Origin: Scandinavium sp036495715
GTDB lineage: Bacteria > Pseudomonadota > Gammaproteobacteria > Enterobacterales > Enterobacteriaceae
Direction: 5' to 3'
Length of the DNA: 64,000 nucleotides
Assembly: GCA_036495715.1 (NCBI GenBank)
Contig: DASXML010000017.1
Location: forward strand, 1-64,000
The position numbers and the translations under genes were made by a program. The notes under the pieces are model-generated. The model saw only the letters and a program-made list of their open reading frames with translations, made no database searches and was not told where the DNA came from. Position 1 is the stretch's first letter. The number at the start of each line of letters is the position of its first letter. This document shows, one piece after another, positions 1 to 8,540 of the stretch.

Positions 1-290
1 TGCCTGAAGGCCGGGTCAGCCCGCAGGGATGCGGGCTGAGGGCGCGACTTACAGGGACGTTGCATCGCGCCCGACCCGAAAGCCGAAAGGGAAAAGCGGA
101 AGGTATCGCGAAGCGACGATTTTGTTAGCCAGAGCCCGGGGGTGAAGGGGGCGGCGGCGACTGGCCGCCCCCTTCGTGCGCCCGTTGCCGGGACGTGAAA
201 GGAAAGCGTGAACCAGCAGGCGCGCAACGGTTCACCGGGCTTAAAATGGGCTTAACTGACAAGCATTACGCCGAAGCGAGGTTTTATGAA
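1..290. other. Unassigned GC-rich, strongly folded segment
   Basis: No convincing gene is seen here. The sequence folds well. Bases 16-25 pair with 30-39 (10 bp, 4-base loop), 40-47 pair with 65-72 (8 bp), and 12-16 can close both with 74-78, giving a branched structure. Bases 144-155 pair perfectly with 164-175 (12 bp, 8-base loop). Bases 208-214 pair with 229-235, in competition with 182-188/224-230. So many GC-rich stems suggest a structured RNA or the end of a satellite or other mobile element. I could not assign it to a known family. A 64-codon open frame from 195 runs into the ERIC at 291 and is not called. Confidence 0.4.
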
Positions 291-486
291 TACCCGTCAT
301 ACTTCAAGCTACAGGGGGGTTGGCTGCACTCCCTCACCCCAGTCACTTACTACAGTAAGCTCCTGGGGATTCACTCCCTTGCCGCGTGATTCGGCTTTTG
401 GCCTCACCCCTTCGGGGCCAGCGCAAGCGCTGTTCAAACGGCTTTGCCTTTTTGTCCTGTAACTCGAATTATCTAGGGTATTAGAG
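291..486 (+). repeat. ERIC element with internal insertion
   Basis: Both conserved ERIC core arms are present: CCCCAGTCACTTACT at about 339-353 and GTAAGCTCCTGGGGATTCAC at about 356-375. The element starts near 291 and ends with CGAATTATCTAGGGTA at 465-480. Between the usual CTTGCCGC block (about 378-386) and the terminal block lie roughly 65 extra bases, including a CCCCTTCGGGG hairpin, so this copy is about 195 bp instead of about 126 bp. ERICs carrying internal insertions of about this size have been reported in enterobacteria (established knowledge). It lies just 3' of bglA. Confidence 0.85.
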
Positions 487-492
487 TAAGGA

Positions 493-1923
493 TTACAGCG
501 ATTCGCCATTACTGCTGATAACCTTTTTATACCACGCGAAAGATTTTTTGCGGCTGCGCTCAAGCGTGCCGTTGCCTTCGTTATCTTTATCGACATAGAT
601 AAAGCCGTAACGTTTTTTCATCTCGCCAGTGCCCGCAGACACCAGATCGATACAACCCCACGGGGTGTAGCCCATCAGATCGACGCCATCTTCCACGACC
701 GCTTTTTTCATTTCGCTGATGTGCGCTGACAGATAGTCGATACGGTACTGATCATTCACGCTGCCGTCGTTTTCACGGACGTCGATGGCACCGAATCCGT
801 TTTCAACAATGAACAACGGCAATTGGTAGTGATCCCAGAACCAGTTCAATGAATAACGCAGGCCCACCGGGTCAATCTGCCAGCCCCAGTCCGATTTTTT
901 GACGTACGGGTTGGAAACCAGGCTGGTGGTTTCGTCATAGTCGAGTTGCGGATTATCGGCTGTCGCTTTGGTGGCGAAGGACATGTAATAGCTGAAGCCG
1001 ATGTAATCGACACAGCCCTGTTTCAGCGCCGCTTTATCTTCGTCGGTGATATCCAGCGCGAAACCACGACGCGCAAAGTAGTTCAGCAGATGCTGCGGAT
1101 AATTACCGCGTACGTGCACATCGGTGAACCAGTAACGGCGATGCATGGCGTTCATTGCCATCATCATGTCGTCTGGCGCACAGGTCAGCGGGTAAATCGG
1201 GCACATCGCAATCATGCAGCCGATTTGCAGCGACGGGTTGATTTCACGCGCCACTTTTACTGCCAGGGCGCTCGCCACCAGCTCATAGTGCGCCGCCTGA
1301 TACATAATCGGTTCGCGATCTTCACCTTCCTCATATTTGATGCCGGAGTTGGTAAATGGCGCGAAATCTTCGTGGAAATTCGCCTGATTGTTGATTTCAT
1401 TGAAGGTCATCCAGTACTTCACTTTGTGCTGATAACGTTCAAACGCCACCTTGGCGAAACGCACAAAGAAGTCGATCACTTTACGGTTGCGCCATCCACC
1501 GTACTCTTTCACCAGGTGATATGGCATTTCGAAATGCGACAGCGTGATCACCGGCTCAATGCCGTATTTCAGGCACTCGTCGAACAGGTCATCATAGAAT
1601 TTTAGGCCCGCTTCATTTGGCTCCCGCTCGTCGCCTTTCGGGAACAGACGCGTCCAGGCAATCGAGGTGCGGAAGCATTTGAAGCCCATTTCGGCAAACA
1701 GTTTGATGTCGTCTTTATAGCGGTGATAAAAATCGATCGCATCGTGGTTTGGGTAGTTTTTCCCTGGCAGTACGCCGTCGGTGATTTCACGCGCTACGCC
1801 ATGGGCCCCGGCGGTCATCACGTCGGCAACGCTTGGGCCTTTGCCGCCCTCTTTCCAGCCGCCTTCCAATTGATGCGCCGCAACCGCACCGCCCCATAGA
1901 AAATCGCTTTTAAATCCGGACAT
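493..1923 (-). CDS. bglA: 6-phospho-beta-glucosidase, GH1 (BglA-like)
   Basis: A cytoplasmic GH1 enzyme of 476 residues. It hydrolyses phosphorylated beta-glucosides (arbutin, salicin or cellobiose phosphate types) to glucose 6-phosphate and aglycone. The acid/base motif TFNEIN places Glu176 and the nucleophile motif IVENGFG places Glu374. The sequence resembles E. coli BglA more than AscB. The frame is open to 2166, but the start at 1923 is chosen because GAGGGAG lies just upstream and the protein then begins at the family N-terminus (MSGFKSDFLWGG). It lies 13 bp behind bglK and is probably co-transcribed. No PTS permease gene is in view, so the phosphorylated substrate may come from BglK or from a permease encoded elsewhere. 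Confidence 0.93.
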   Translation of the reverse strand: MSGFKSDFLWGGAVAAHQLEGGWKEGGKGPSVADVMTAGAHGVAREITDGVLPGKNYPNHDAIDFYHRYKDDIKLFAEMGFKCFRTSIAWTRLFPKGDEREPNEAGLKFYDDLFDECLKYGIEPVITLSHFEMPYHLVKEYGGWRNRKVIDFFVRFAKVAFERYQHKVKYWMTFNEINNQANFHEDFAPFTNSGIKYEEGEDREPIMYQAAHYELVASALAVKVAREINPSLQIGCMIAMCPIYPLTCAPDDMMMAMNAMHRRYWFTDVHVRGNYPQHLLNYFARRGFALDITDEDKAALKQGCVDYIGFSYYMSFATKATADNPQLDYDETTSLVSNPYVKKSDWGWQIDPVGLRYSLNWFWDHYQLPLFIVENGFGAIDVRENDGSVNDQYRIDYLSAHISEMKKAVVEDGVDLMGYTPWGCIDLVSAGTGEMKKRYGFIYVDKDNEGNGTLERSRKKSFAWYKKVISSNGESL

Positions 1924-1936
1924 AACAACTCCCTCT

Positions 1937-2812
1937 TTAACGTTCAGACTGCTGATTAAAATGGTAAACCGCGCCGAGTAATCCGGCGTCGTTGCCGTGG
2001 CTGACGGTATCGACGTACTCGTCAATGCCGAACCACGCGAGATGCTGTTTAAGCTGTTTGAGGAAGCCCGGGCGTTCAGTGATACCGCCGCCGAGCAGAA
2101 TGGTTTGTGGGTCAAACAGATTGACCAGGTTGTACAGCCCGCTGGCGATGCCGTTGAAGAAATCATCCACCAGACGCTGACAGGTCATGTCGCCTGCATC
2201 GTAAGCGTCAAAAATCTCTTCGCCGCTGACTTCATCGAGCGGTTTGCCGCAGTGGGTGCTGTAACGGCGGCGCAAGACGCGCAGCGTGCAGGTGGCATTC
2301 ATGGTGTAGTGCGTAGGGTGACGACTGCCGGGGCGGTCGGTAAACATGTAACCAAATTCGCCGCCGCGAAACCGCGCACCGCGTACCAGTTGGTTATTGC
2401 AGAAAATGGCACCACCGATGCCGGTGCCGATGGTCAGTACCAGAAAATCGCTCATTTCAGCCGCTTTGCCCTGCCAGCGTTCAGCGAGCAGCACACAGTT
2501 GGCATCATTTTCGATGGCAACAGGAAGACCCGTGCGCTCCTCCAGCCAGTCTTTAATTGCGAAATTGTCGAATGTGCGGATTGCACCGCCCATTTCGATG
2601 AATCCGGTGTGAGGATTGACATACCCCGGCGCACTCATGGCGATGGCTTCGCATTCGGGATGTGCCTGCGTCCAGCTTAAAATCCCTTGCAGAATCGCAT
2701 CGCCATCGCTGTCTTTGATGGTCATTTTTTCTTTGGCGAGGATCGCGCCTTCGTTGGTGACCACACCCATTTTTAGCGCCGTTCCACCTATATCAAATGC
2801 GGCAATATGCAT
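1937..2812 (-). CDS. bglK: ROK-family beta-glucoside kinase (BglK-like)
   Basis: A sugar kinase of the ROK family, about 291 residues, cytoplasmic. It resembles the Klebsiella BglK that phosphorylates cellobiose and other beta-glucosides with ATP, supplying the substrate for BglA. The N-terminal phosphate-binding motif is FDIGGTALKMG. The catalytic Asp lies in ENDANCVLLAE, followed by LTIGTGIGGAI. The zinc motif CxCGxxGCxE typical of many ROK proteins is absent, as in BglK. Two start codons compete: ATG at 2821 is only 1 base from AGGAGG (2823-2828), while ATG at 2812 is 10 bases away and gives the family N-terminus MHIAAFDIGGT. The second is preferred. First gene of the bglK-bglA unit. Confidence 0.85.
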   Translation of the reverse strand: MHIAAFDIGGTALKMGVVTNEGAILAKEKMTIKDSDGDAILQGILSWTQAHPECEAIAMSAPGYVNPHTGFIEMGGAIRTFDNFAIKDWLEERTGLPVAIENDANCVLLAERWQGKAAEMSDFLVLTIGTGIGGAIFCNNQLVRGARFRGGEFGYMFTDRPGSRHPTHYTMNATCTLRVLRRRYSTHCGKPLDEVSGEEIFDAYDAGDMTCQRLVDDFFNGIASGLYNLVNLFDPQTILLGGGITERPGFLKQLKQHLAWFGIDEYVDTVSHGNDAGLLGAVYHFNQQSER

Positions 2813-2841
2813 CTGTTTCATTCCTCCTGAATGCCATTTCA

Positions 2842-2928
2842 GAAACCGGTTTCAGTGGGATATTGTGTGCTGTGGTAATAACCTGCAAGCATTAAACTGT
2901 ACCCGGTTTCATTTTCGTGAACGGGTTC
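2842..2928 (-). promoter_or_regulatory. Candidate LacI/AscG-type operators upstream of bglK
   Basis: The perfect palindrome GAAACCGGTTTC lies at 2842-2853 and an imperfect one, TGAACGGGTTCA, at 2917-2928; a further half-site-like CCGGTTTCA lies at about 2902-2910. The first agrees with the operator reported for AscG, the LacI-family repressor of E. coli beta-glucoside genes (TGAAACCGGTTTCA), except that its 5' base is A. The placement in the bglK leader and upstream region suggests repression relieved by a beta-glucoside. No regulator gene of this family is present in the window. Confidence 0.6.
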
Positions 2929-2995
2929 AAATTTGGTCAACGTAACGGCTGAAACTCGCAAAAATCAGCCGGTGCAAGATATCCATCAACCAGGC

Positions 2996-3011
2996 TCGCA
3001 AACGTTTGCTT
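2996..3011 (+). promoter_or_regulatory. PurR box upstream of purM
   Basis: TCGCAAACGTTTGCTT is a near-perfect copy of the PurR operator (consensus ACGCAAACGTTTGCGT), with the palindromic core GCAAACGTTTGC intact. It lies 55 bp before the purM start, as expected for a purine-repressed purMN promoter. Confidence 0.9.
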
Positions 3012-3066
3012 AGACTGGTAGAATGACGCCGATTTTATTTGCTAACGCCCTTCGTGGAGACTTGCA

Positions 3067-4104
3067 GTGACCGATAAAACCTCTCTCAGCTATAAAGATG
3101 CCGGTGTTGATATTGATGCGGGTAATGCTCTGGTTGACCGAATCAAAGGTGTGGTGAAGAAAACCCGCCGCCCGGAAGTGATGGGTGGTCTGGGTGGCTT
3201 CGGCGCACTGTGCGCACTGCCGCAAAAATATCGTGAACCGGTGCTGGTTTCCGGTACAGATGGCGTTGGCACCAAGCTGCGCCTGGCAATGGATCTCAAA
3301 CGTCACGACACTATCGGGATCGATCTGGTGGCAATGTGCGTTAACGACCTGGTGGTTCAGGGCGCAGAGCCACTGTTCTTCCTTGATTATTACGCCACTG
3401 GAAAACTGGATGTCGATACCGCGTCTAGCGTCATCACCGGCATCGCCGAAGGCTGTCTGCAGTCCGGCTGTGCGCTGGTCGGCGGCGAAACGGCAGAGAT
3501 GCCGGGCATGTATCACGGCGAAGATTATGACGTGGCCGGTTTCTGCGTCGGCGTCGTCGAAAAATCTGAAATCATCGACGGCAGCAAAGTCGCCGACGGC
3601 GACGTACTGGTGGCACTGGCGTCCAGCGGCCCGCATTCCAACGGTTATTCGCTGGTGCGTAAAATTCTCGAAGTGAGCGGCAGCAATCCAGAAACCACTG
3701 AGCTCGACAGCAAACCGCTGGCCGATCACCTGCTGGCCCCGACCCGCATTTATGTGAAAAACATTCTTGAGCTGATTGCTAACGTCGACGTGCATGCCAT
3801 CGCGCACCTGACCGGCGGCGGCTTCTGGGAAAATATTCCGCGCGTGCTGCCAGACAACACGCAGGCGGTTATCGACGAATCTTCGTGGCAGTGGCCGTCG
3901 GTGTTCAACTGGCTGCAAACCGCGGGCAACGTCAGCCAGCATGAAATGTATCGCACCTTCAACTGTGGCGTGGGCATGCTGATTGCGCTGCCAGCGGCCG
4001 AAGCAGACAAGGCGATTGCCCTGATGAACGAGAAAGGTGAAAACGCGTGGAAAATCGGTTATATCAAAGCATCCGATTCTGAACAGCGTGTGGTCATCGA
4101 GTAA
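3067..4104 (+). CDS. purM: Phosphoribosylformylglycinamidine cyclo-ligase
   Basis: AIR synthetase, 345 residues as in E. coli. It closes the imidazole ring of FGAM using ATP to give AIR, the fifth step of de novo purine synthesis, in the cytoplasm. Family motifs are intact, including VSGTDGVGTK (nucleotide/substrate loop), GIDLVAMCVNDL and HLTGGGFWENIPR. The start is GTG, preceded by TGGAGA, and gives the conserved N-terminus MTDKTSLSYKDAG. The stop overlaps the purN start by one base, so the two are translationally coupled. A PurR box lies upstream. In E. coli the gene upstream is upp; here it is the bglK-bglA unit, divergently oriented. Confidence 0.98.
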   Translation: MTDKTSLSYKDAGVDIDAGNALVDRIKGVVKKTRRPEVMGGLGGFGALCALPQKYREPVLVSGTDGVGTKLRLAMDLKRHDTIGIDLVAMCVNDLVVQGAEPLFFLDYYATGKLDVDTASSVITGIAEGCLQSGCALVGGETAEMPGMYHGEDYDVAGFCVGVVEKSEIIDGSKVADGDVLVALASSGPHSNGYSLVRKILEVSGSNPETTELDSKPLADHLLAPTRIYVKNILELIANVDVHAIAHLTGGGFWENIPRVLPDNTQAVIDESSWQWPSVFNWLQTAGNVSQHEMYRTFNCGVGMLIALPAAEADKAIALMNEKGENAWKIGYIKASDSEQRVVIE

Positions 4105-4745
4105 TGAAAAATATCGTGGTGCTGATTTCTGGCAATGGAAGCAATTTGCAGGCGATTATCGATGCCTGCAAGCAGAAGAGAATCAACGGCACCCTGCGGG
4201 CTGTGTTCAGCAATAAGGCCGATGCATTCGGCCTTGAACGCGCCCGTGAAGCGGAGATCCCTGCGCATGCGCTGAGCGCCAGTCAGTTTGCCAGTCGCGA
4301 AGCGTTTGATCGTGAACTGATGCAGGAAATCGACGCTTACGCTCCCGACGTGGTGGTGCTGGCAGGCTACATGCGCATTCTGAGTCCGGCGTTCGTCGCG
4401 CATTATCAGGGGCGTCTGCTGAATATCCACCCTTCCCTGCTGCCGAAATATCCGGGTTTAAATACCCACCGTCAGGTGCTGGAAAACGGCGATGAAGAGC
4501 ACGGCACTTCCGTGCATTTCGTCACCGACGAACTCGACGGCGGTCCGGTGATTTTACAGGCCAACGTGCCCGTGTTCGCCGGCGACACGGAAGACGATAT
4601 CACCGCCCGCGTACAGCATCAGGAACATGCCATTTACCCGTTGGTAGTGGGTTGGTTCGTTGATGGACGCCTGGAAATGAAAGGCAGCGGTGCATGGCTG
4701 GATGGCGTGCAACTGTCAGCACAGGGCCACGCCGCCGAAGAGTAA
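4104..4745 (+). CDS. purN: Phosphoribosylglycinamide formyltransferase 1
   Basis: GAR transformylase, 213 residues (E. coli 212). It transfers the formyl group from 10-formyltetrahydrofolate to GAR, the third step of purine synthesis. The catalytic motifs NIHPSLLP (Asn and His) and DELDGGP (Asp) are present, with the N-terminal SGNGSNLQAI phosphate-binding loop. It shares its first base with the last base of the purM stop codon. A terminator hairpin follows 10 bases after the stop. Confidence 0.98.
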   Translation: MKNIVVLISGNGSNLQAIIDACKQKRINGTLRAVFSNKADAFGLERAREAEIPAHALSASQFASREAFDRELMQEIDAYAPDVVVLAGYMRILSPAFVAHYQGRLLNIHPSLLPKYPGLNTHRQVLENGDEEHGTSVHFVTDELDGGPVILQANVPVFAGDTEDDITARVQHQEHAIYPLVVGWFVDGRLEMKGSGAWLDGVQLSAQGHAAEE

Positions 4746-4754
4746 TCCCTCCAC

Positions 4755-4782
4755 GCTTGTCCACCTCGACAAGCATTTTCTC
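4755..4782 (+). terminator. Rho-independent terminator of purMN
   Basis: GCTTGTC at 4755-4761 pairs with GACAAGC at 4768-4774, with a 6-base loop, followed by the T-rich tract ATTTTCTCTCT. Confidence 0.75.
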
Positions 4783-4840
4783 TCTCCCATACCGCTGAAT
4801 AATAAAAAAACGTTATCGCAGATCCACGCCAAACAGATTA

Positions 4841-4861
4841 TTGTCATACTTACCTGGCACA
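4841..4861 (+). promoter_or_regulatory. Possible PhoB-type half sites before ppk
   Basis: TTGTCAT at 4841-4847 matches the PhoB half-site CTGTCAT in six of seven bases. A second weaker match, CTGGCAC, follows with spacing longer than the canonical arrangement. The E. coli ppk-ppx operon is known to be Pho-responsive. The match here is imperfect. Confidence 0.3.
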
Positions 4862-4934
4862 GTTGGACATCTCAGGTCAAAGCTCGCCATAATGTGAGAG
4901 CTGTCCGCGTCAATCAACCGGAGTGTGAGTAGTA

Positions 4935-6995
4935 ATGGGTCAGGATAAGCTTTATATCGAAAAAGAACTCAGCTGGTTATCGTTTAACGAGCGTGTTCTC
5001 CAGGAAGCGGCGGATAAAAGCAACCCGTTGATAGAACGTATGCGGTTTTTGGGTATTTATTCCAATAACCTGGATGAGTTCTATAAGGTGCGTTTTGCCG
5101 AACTTAAGCGCCGCATCATCATTAGTGAAGAACAAGGCTTAACCGCCCATTCCCGCCATCTGCTGGGAAAAATTCAGGCTCGCGTGCTGAAAGCCGATCA
5201 GGAATTTGACGGCCTGTATAACGAGCTGCTGCTCGAAATGGCCCGCAACCAGATCTTCCTGATCAACGAGCGTCAGCTGTCAGTCAACCAGCAAGGCTGG
5301 TTACGCCACTATTTCAAACATTATCTGCGCCAGCACATTACGCCGATCCTGATTAACCGAGAAACGGATCTGGTGCAGTTCCTGAAAGACGATTACACCT
5401 ATCTGGCGGTGGAAATCATTCGCGGCGATCAAACCAATTACGCGCTGCTGGAAATCCCGTCGGACAAAGTTCCGCGCTTTGTGAACTTGCCGCCGGAAAC
5501 ACCGCGTCGTCGCAAACCGATGATCCTGCTCGATAACATCCTGCGCTATTGCCTGGATGATATTTTCCAGGGCTTCTTCGATTACGATGCGCTGAACGCC
5601 TATTCGATGAAGATGACCCGTGACGCCGAGTACGATCTGGTGCATGAGATGGAATCGAGCCTGATGGAGCTGATGTCGTCCAGCCTCAAGCAGCGCCTGA
5701 CGGCAGAGCCGGTACGCTTTGTGTATCAGCGCGATATGCCGGACGCGATGGTTGAAATGCTGCGTAAAAAGTTCGCCATCACCCGTTATGACTCCATCGT
5801 GCCCGGCGGCCGTTACCATAACTTTAAAGATTTCATTGGCTTCCCGAACGTCGGCAAAGCCAATCTGGTGAACAAACCGCTGCCACGCCTGCGCCATGCC
5901 TGGTTCGATAAATTCCGCAACGGCTTTGACGCCATTCGCGAACGCGATGTGCTGCTCTACTATCCGTATCACACCTTTGAACACGTGCTGGAACTGTTGC
6001 GTCAGGCCTCGTTTGACCCGAGTGTGCTGGCCATCAAAATCAATATTTACCGCGTTGCGAAAGACTCGCGGATTATTGATTCGATGATCCACGCCGCCCA
6101 CAACGGCAAGAAAGTGACGGTGGTGGTTGAGCTACAGGCGCGCTTCGATGAAGAAGCCAACATCCATTGGGCGAAGCGTCTGACGGAAGCCGGTGTACAC
6201 GTTATCTTCTCGGCACCAGGCCTGAAAATTCACGCCAAGCTATTCCTCGTCTCGCGTAAAGAAGGCGATGACGTGGTGCGTTATGCGCACATCGGCACCG
6301 GTAACTTCAACGAGAAAACCGCCCGAATTTATACCGATTACTCATTACTGACAGCCGATGCGCGCATTACCAACGAAGTGCGTCGGGTGTTTAACTTCAT
6401 CGAAAACCCTTACCGTCCGGTGAATTTCGATTATCTGATGGTTTCACCGCAGAACTCGCGTCGCCTGCTGTATGACATGATCGATAAAGAGATTGCCAAT
6501 GCCCAGAACGGCAAACCGTCCGGCATTACATTGAAGCTCAACAACCTGGTGGATAAAGGTCTTGTTGACCGACTGTATGCCGCATCCGGCTCCGGCGTGC
6601 CGGTGAACCTGCTGGTACGCGGAATGTGCTCGCTTATTCCGCAACTGGAAGGGATCAGCGAAAATATTAACGTGATTAGCATCGTTGACCGATACCTTGA
6701 GCACGACAGGCTCTATATTTTTGAAGATGGCGGCACGAAAAAAGTGTGGCTCTCTTCCGCCGATTGGATGACGCGCAATATCGATTACCGTATTGAAGTT
6801 GCCACACCGATCCTCGATCCGCGCCTGAAACAGCAGGTGCTGGATATTGTCGATCTGCAGTTTAGCGATACCGTGAAAGCCCGTTTTATCGACAAAGAAC
6901 TGAGTAATCGTTATGTGCCCCGCGGCAATCGCCGCAAAGTCCGGTCACAGCTGGCGATTTACGACTACATCAAATCACTTGAGCAACCCGATTAA
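4935..6995 (+). CDS. ppk: Polyphosphate kinase
   Basis: PPK1, 686 residues (E. coli 688). It reversibly polymerises the gamma-phosphate of ATP into polyphosphate at the inner membrane and is central to stringent and stationary-phase responses. The N-terminal domain (KELSWLSFNERVLQEA) and both HKD-like catalytic segments are present: HAKLFLV followed by HIGTGNFNEKTARIYTD, which carries the autophosphorylated His, and RYLEHDRLYIF with the second His. It forms an operon with ppx, 3 bases downstream. Confidence 0.98.
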   Translation: MGQDKLYIEKELSWLSFNERVLQEAADKSNPLIERMRFLGIYSNNLDEFYKVRFAELKRRIIISEEQGLTAHSRHLLGKIQARVLKADQEFDGLYNELLLEMARNQIFLINERQLSVNQQGWLRHYFKHYLRQHITPILINRETDLVQFLKDDYTYLAVEIIRGDQTNYALLEIPSDKVPRFVNLPPETPRRRKPMILLDNILRYCLDDIFQGFFDYDALNAYSMKMTRDAEYDLVHEMESSLMELMSSSLKQRLTAEPVRFVYQRDMPDAMVEMLRKKFAITRYDSIVPGGRYHNFKDFIGFPNVGKANLVNKPLPRLRHAWFDKFRNGFDAIRERDVLLYYPYHTFEHVLELLRQASFDPSVLAIKINIYRVAKDSRIIDSMIHAAHNGKKVTVVVELQARFDEEANIHWAKRLTEAGVHVIFSAPGLKIHAKLFLVSRKEGDDVVRYAHIGTGNFNEKTARIYTDYSLLTADARITNEVRRVFNFIENPYRPVNFDYLMVSPQNSRRLLYDMIDKEIANAQNGKPSGITLKLNNLVDKGLVDRLYAASGSGVPVNLLVRGMCSLIPQLEGISENINVISIVDRYLEHDRLYIFEDGGTKKVWLSSADWMTRNIDYRIEVATPILDPRLKQQVLDIVDLQFSDTVKARFIDKELSNRYVPRGNRRKVRSQLAIYDYIKSLEQPD

Positions 6996-6998
6996 TCT

Positions 6999-8540
6999 AT
7001 GCCCATTAAAACCAAAACGTCACGACCGCAAGAGATTGCTGCGGTTGACCTGGGATCGAACAGTTTTCATATGGTCATCGCGCGCGTCGTTGACGGTGCG
7101 CTGCAAATCATTGGACGCCTGAAACAGCGCGTCCATCTGGCCGATGGCCTGAATGAAAACAATATGCTCAGTGAAGAAGCGATGGAACGCGGCCTGGCCT
7201 GTCTGTCTCTGTTTGCGGAACGCCTGCAAGGATTTCCTCCGGCCAGCGTCTGTATCGTTGGCACGCATACGCTTCGCCAGGCGCTAAACGCACCGGAATT
7301 TTTGAAGCGCGCGGAAAAGGTGATTCCCTACCCGATAGAAATCATTTCCGGGAATGAGGAAGCGCGCCTGATCTTTATGGGTGTGGAACATACGCAGCCG
7401 GAAAAAGGCCGAAAACTGGTTATCGACATCGGCGGCGGTTCGACAGAACTGGTTATCGGCGAAGACTTCACGCCACAACTGGTTGAAAGCCGCCGTATGG
7501 GCTGCGTCAGTTTTGCTCAGATGTTCTTCCCCGGCGGCGTTATCAGTAAAGAAAACTTCCAGCGCGCACGCCTTGCGGCAGTGCAGAAACTGGAAACACT
7601 CTCCTGGCAATACCGCATTCAGGGTTGGAACGTGGCAATGGGTGCCTCTGGCACCATAAAAGCGGTTCACGAAGTGCTGGTCGAAATGGGCGAGAAGGAC
7701 GGCATTATTACGCCGGAACGCCTGGAGATGCTGGTTGAAGAAGTGCTGAAGTTTAAAAGCTTTAGTGCGCTCAGCCTGCCAGGGCTGTCGGAAGACCGTC
7801 AGGCGGTATTTATGCCAGGCCTGGCGATTTTGTGCGGCGTGTTTGACTCATTGGCAATCAAAGAGTTGCGTCTGTCTGATGGCGCATTGCGCGAAGGCGT
7901 GCTGTATGAGATGGAAGGCCGTTTCCGCCATGACGATATCCGTAGCCGGACTGCGGAAAGCCTGGCGAGTCAGTATCACATCGACCGTGAACAGGCGCGT
8001 CGGGTGCTCGAAACGACCAATCTGATGTACGAGCAATGGGTGCAACAGAATGCCAAACAGGCGCACCCGCAGTTGGCGGCCCTGCTGAAATGGTCGGCGA
8101 TGCTGCATGAAGTGGGGCTGAATATCAACCACAGTGGGATGCACCGTCATTCGGCCTACATTCTGCAAAACAGCGATTTACCCGGCTTCAATCAGGAGCA
8201 ACAGACGCTTATCGCCACCCTGGTGCGCTATCACCGTAAAGGGGTGAAGCTGGACGATCTGCCACGCTTTACGTTGTTTAAGAAGAAGCAGTTTTTGCCG
8301 ATGATTCAGCTATTACGACTCGGTGTCCTGCTGAATAACCAGCGTCAGGCGACCACAACGCCACCAACGTTACGCCTGACCACCGAGGCGAATCACTGGA
8401 CACTGTGCTTCCCGCATAACTGGTTCAGCCAGAATGCGCTGGTGCTGCTCGATCTGGAGAAAGAACAGCAGTACTGGTTAGGCGTGACCGGCTGGATGTT
8501 GAAGATTACCGAAGAAGAATCACCCGTGATCGCGGCCTGA
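6999..8540 (+). CDS. ppx: Exopolyphosphatase
   Basis: Ppx/GppA-family exopolyphosphatase, 513 residues as in E. coli. It releases orthophosphate processively from polyphosphate ends, opposing Ppk. The actin-like ATPase fold signatures are clear: VDLGSNSFHMV near the N-terminus, VIDIGGGSTELVIG in the middle, and MGASGTIKA. The C-terminal HD-like helical domain includes the MLHEVGLNINHSG segment. It follows ppk by 3 bases and overlaps the 3' end of the convergent pdeF gene by 21 bp. Confidence 0.98.
   Translation: MPIKTKTSRPQEIAAVDLGSNSFHMVIARVVDGALQIIGRLKQRVHLADGLNENNMLSEEAMERGLACLSLFAERLQGFPPASVCIVGTHTLRQALNAPEFLKRAEKVIPYPIEIISGNEEARLIFMGVEHTQPEKGRKLVIDIGGGSTELVIGEDFTPQLVESRRMGCVSFAQMFFPGGVISKENFQRARLAAVQKLETLSWQYRIQGWNVAMGASGTIKAVHEVLVEMGEKDGIITPERLEMLVEEVLKFKSFSALSLPGLSEDRQAVFMPGLAILCGVFDSLAIKELRLSDGALREGVLYEMEGRFRHDDIRSRTAESLASQYHIDREQARRVLETTNLMYEQWVQQNAKQAHPQLAALLKWSAMLHEVGLNINHSGMHRHSAYILQNSDLPGFNQEQQTLIATLVRYHRKGVKLDDLPRFTLFKKKQFLPMIQLLRLGVLLNNQRQATTTPPTLRLTTEANHWTLCFPHNWFSQNALVLLDLEKEQQYWLGVTGWMLKITEEESPVIAA

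Noticed and set aside
1..290. Group II intron or OMEGA/HEARO RNA
   Set aside because: No domain V-like hairpin with its catalytic triad, and no reverse transcriptase or nuclease gene alongside; the structure remains unassigned.
195..389. 64-codon open frame in the left edge segment
   Set aside because: Its second half is translated from the ERIC repeat, it has no recognisable family, and the surrounding DNA is dominated by hairpins.
3010..3942. 310-codon open frame opposite purM
   Set aside because: Antisense to a clear purM; composition reflects the codon bias of the real gene and no family is recognised.
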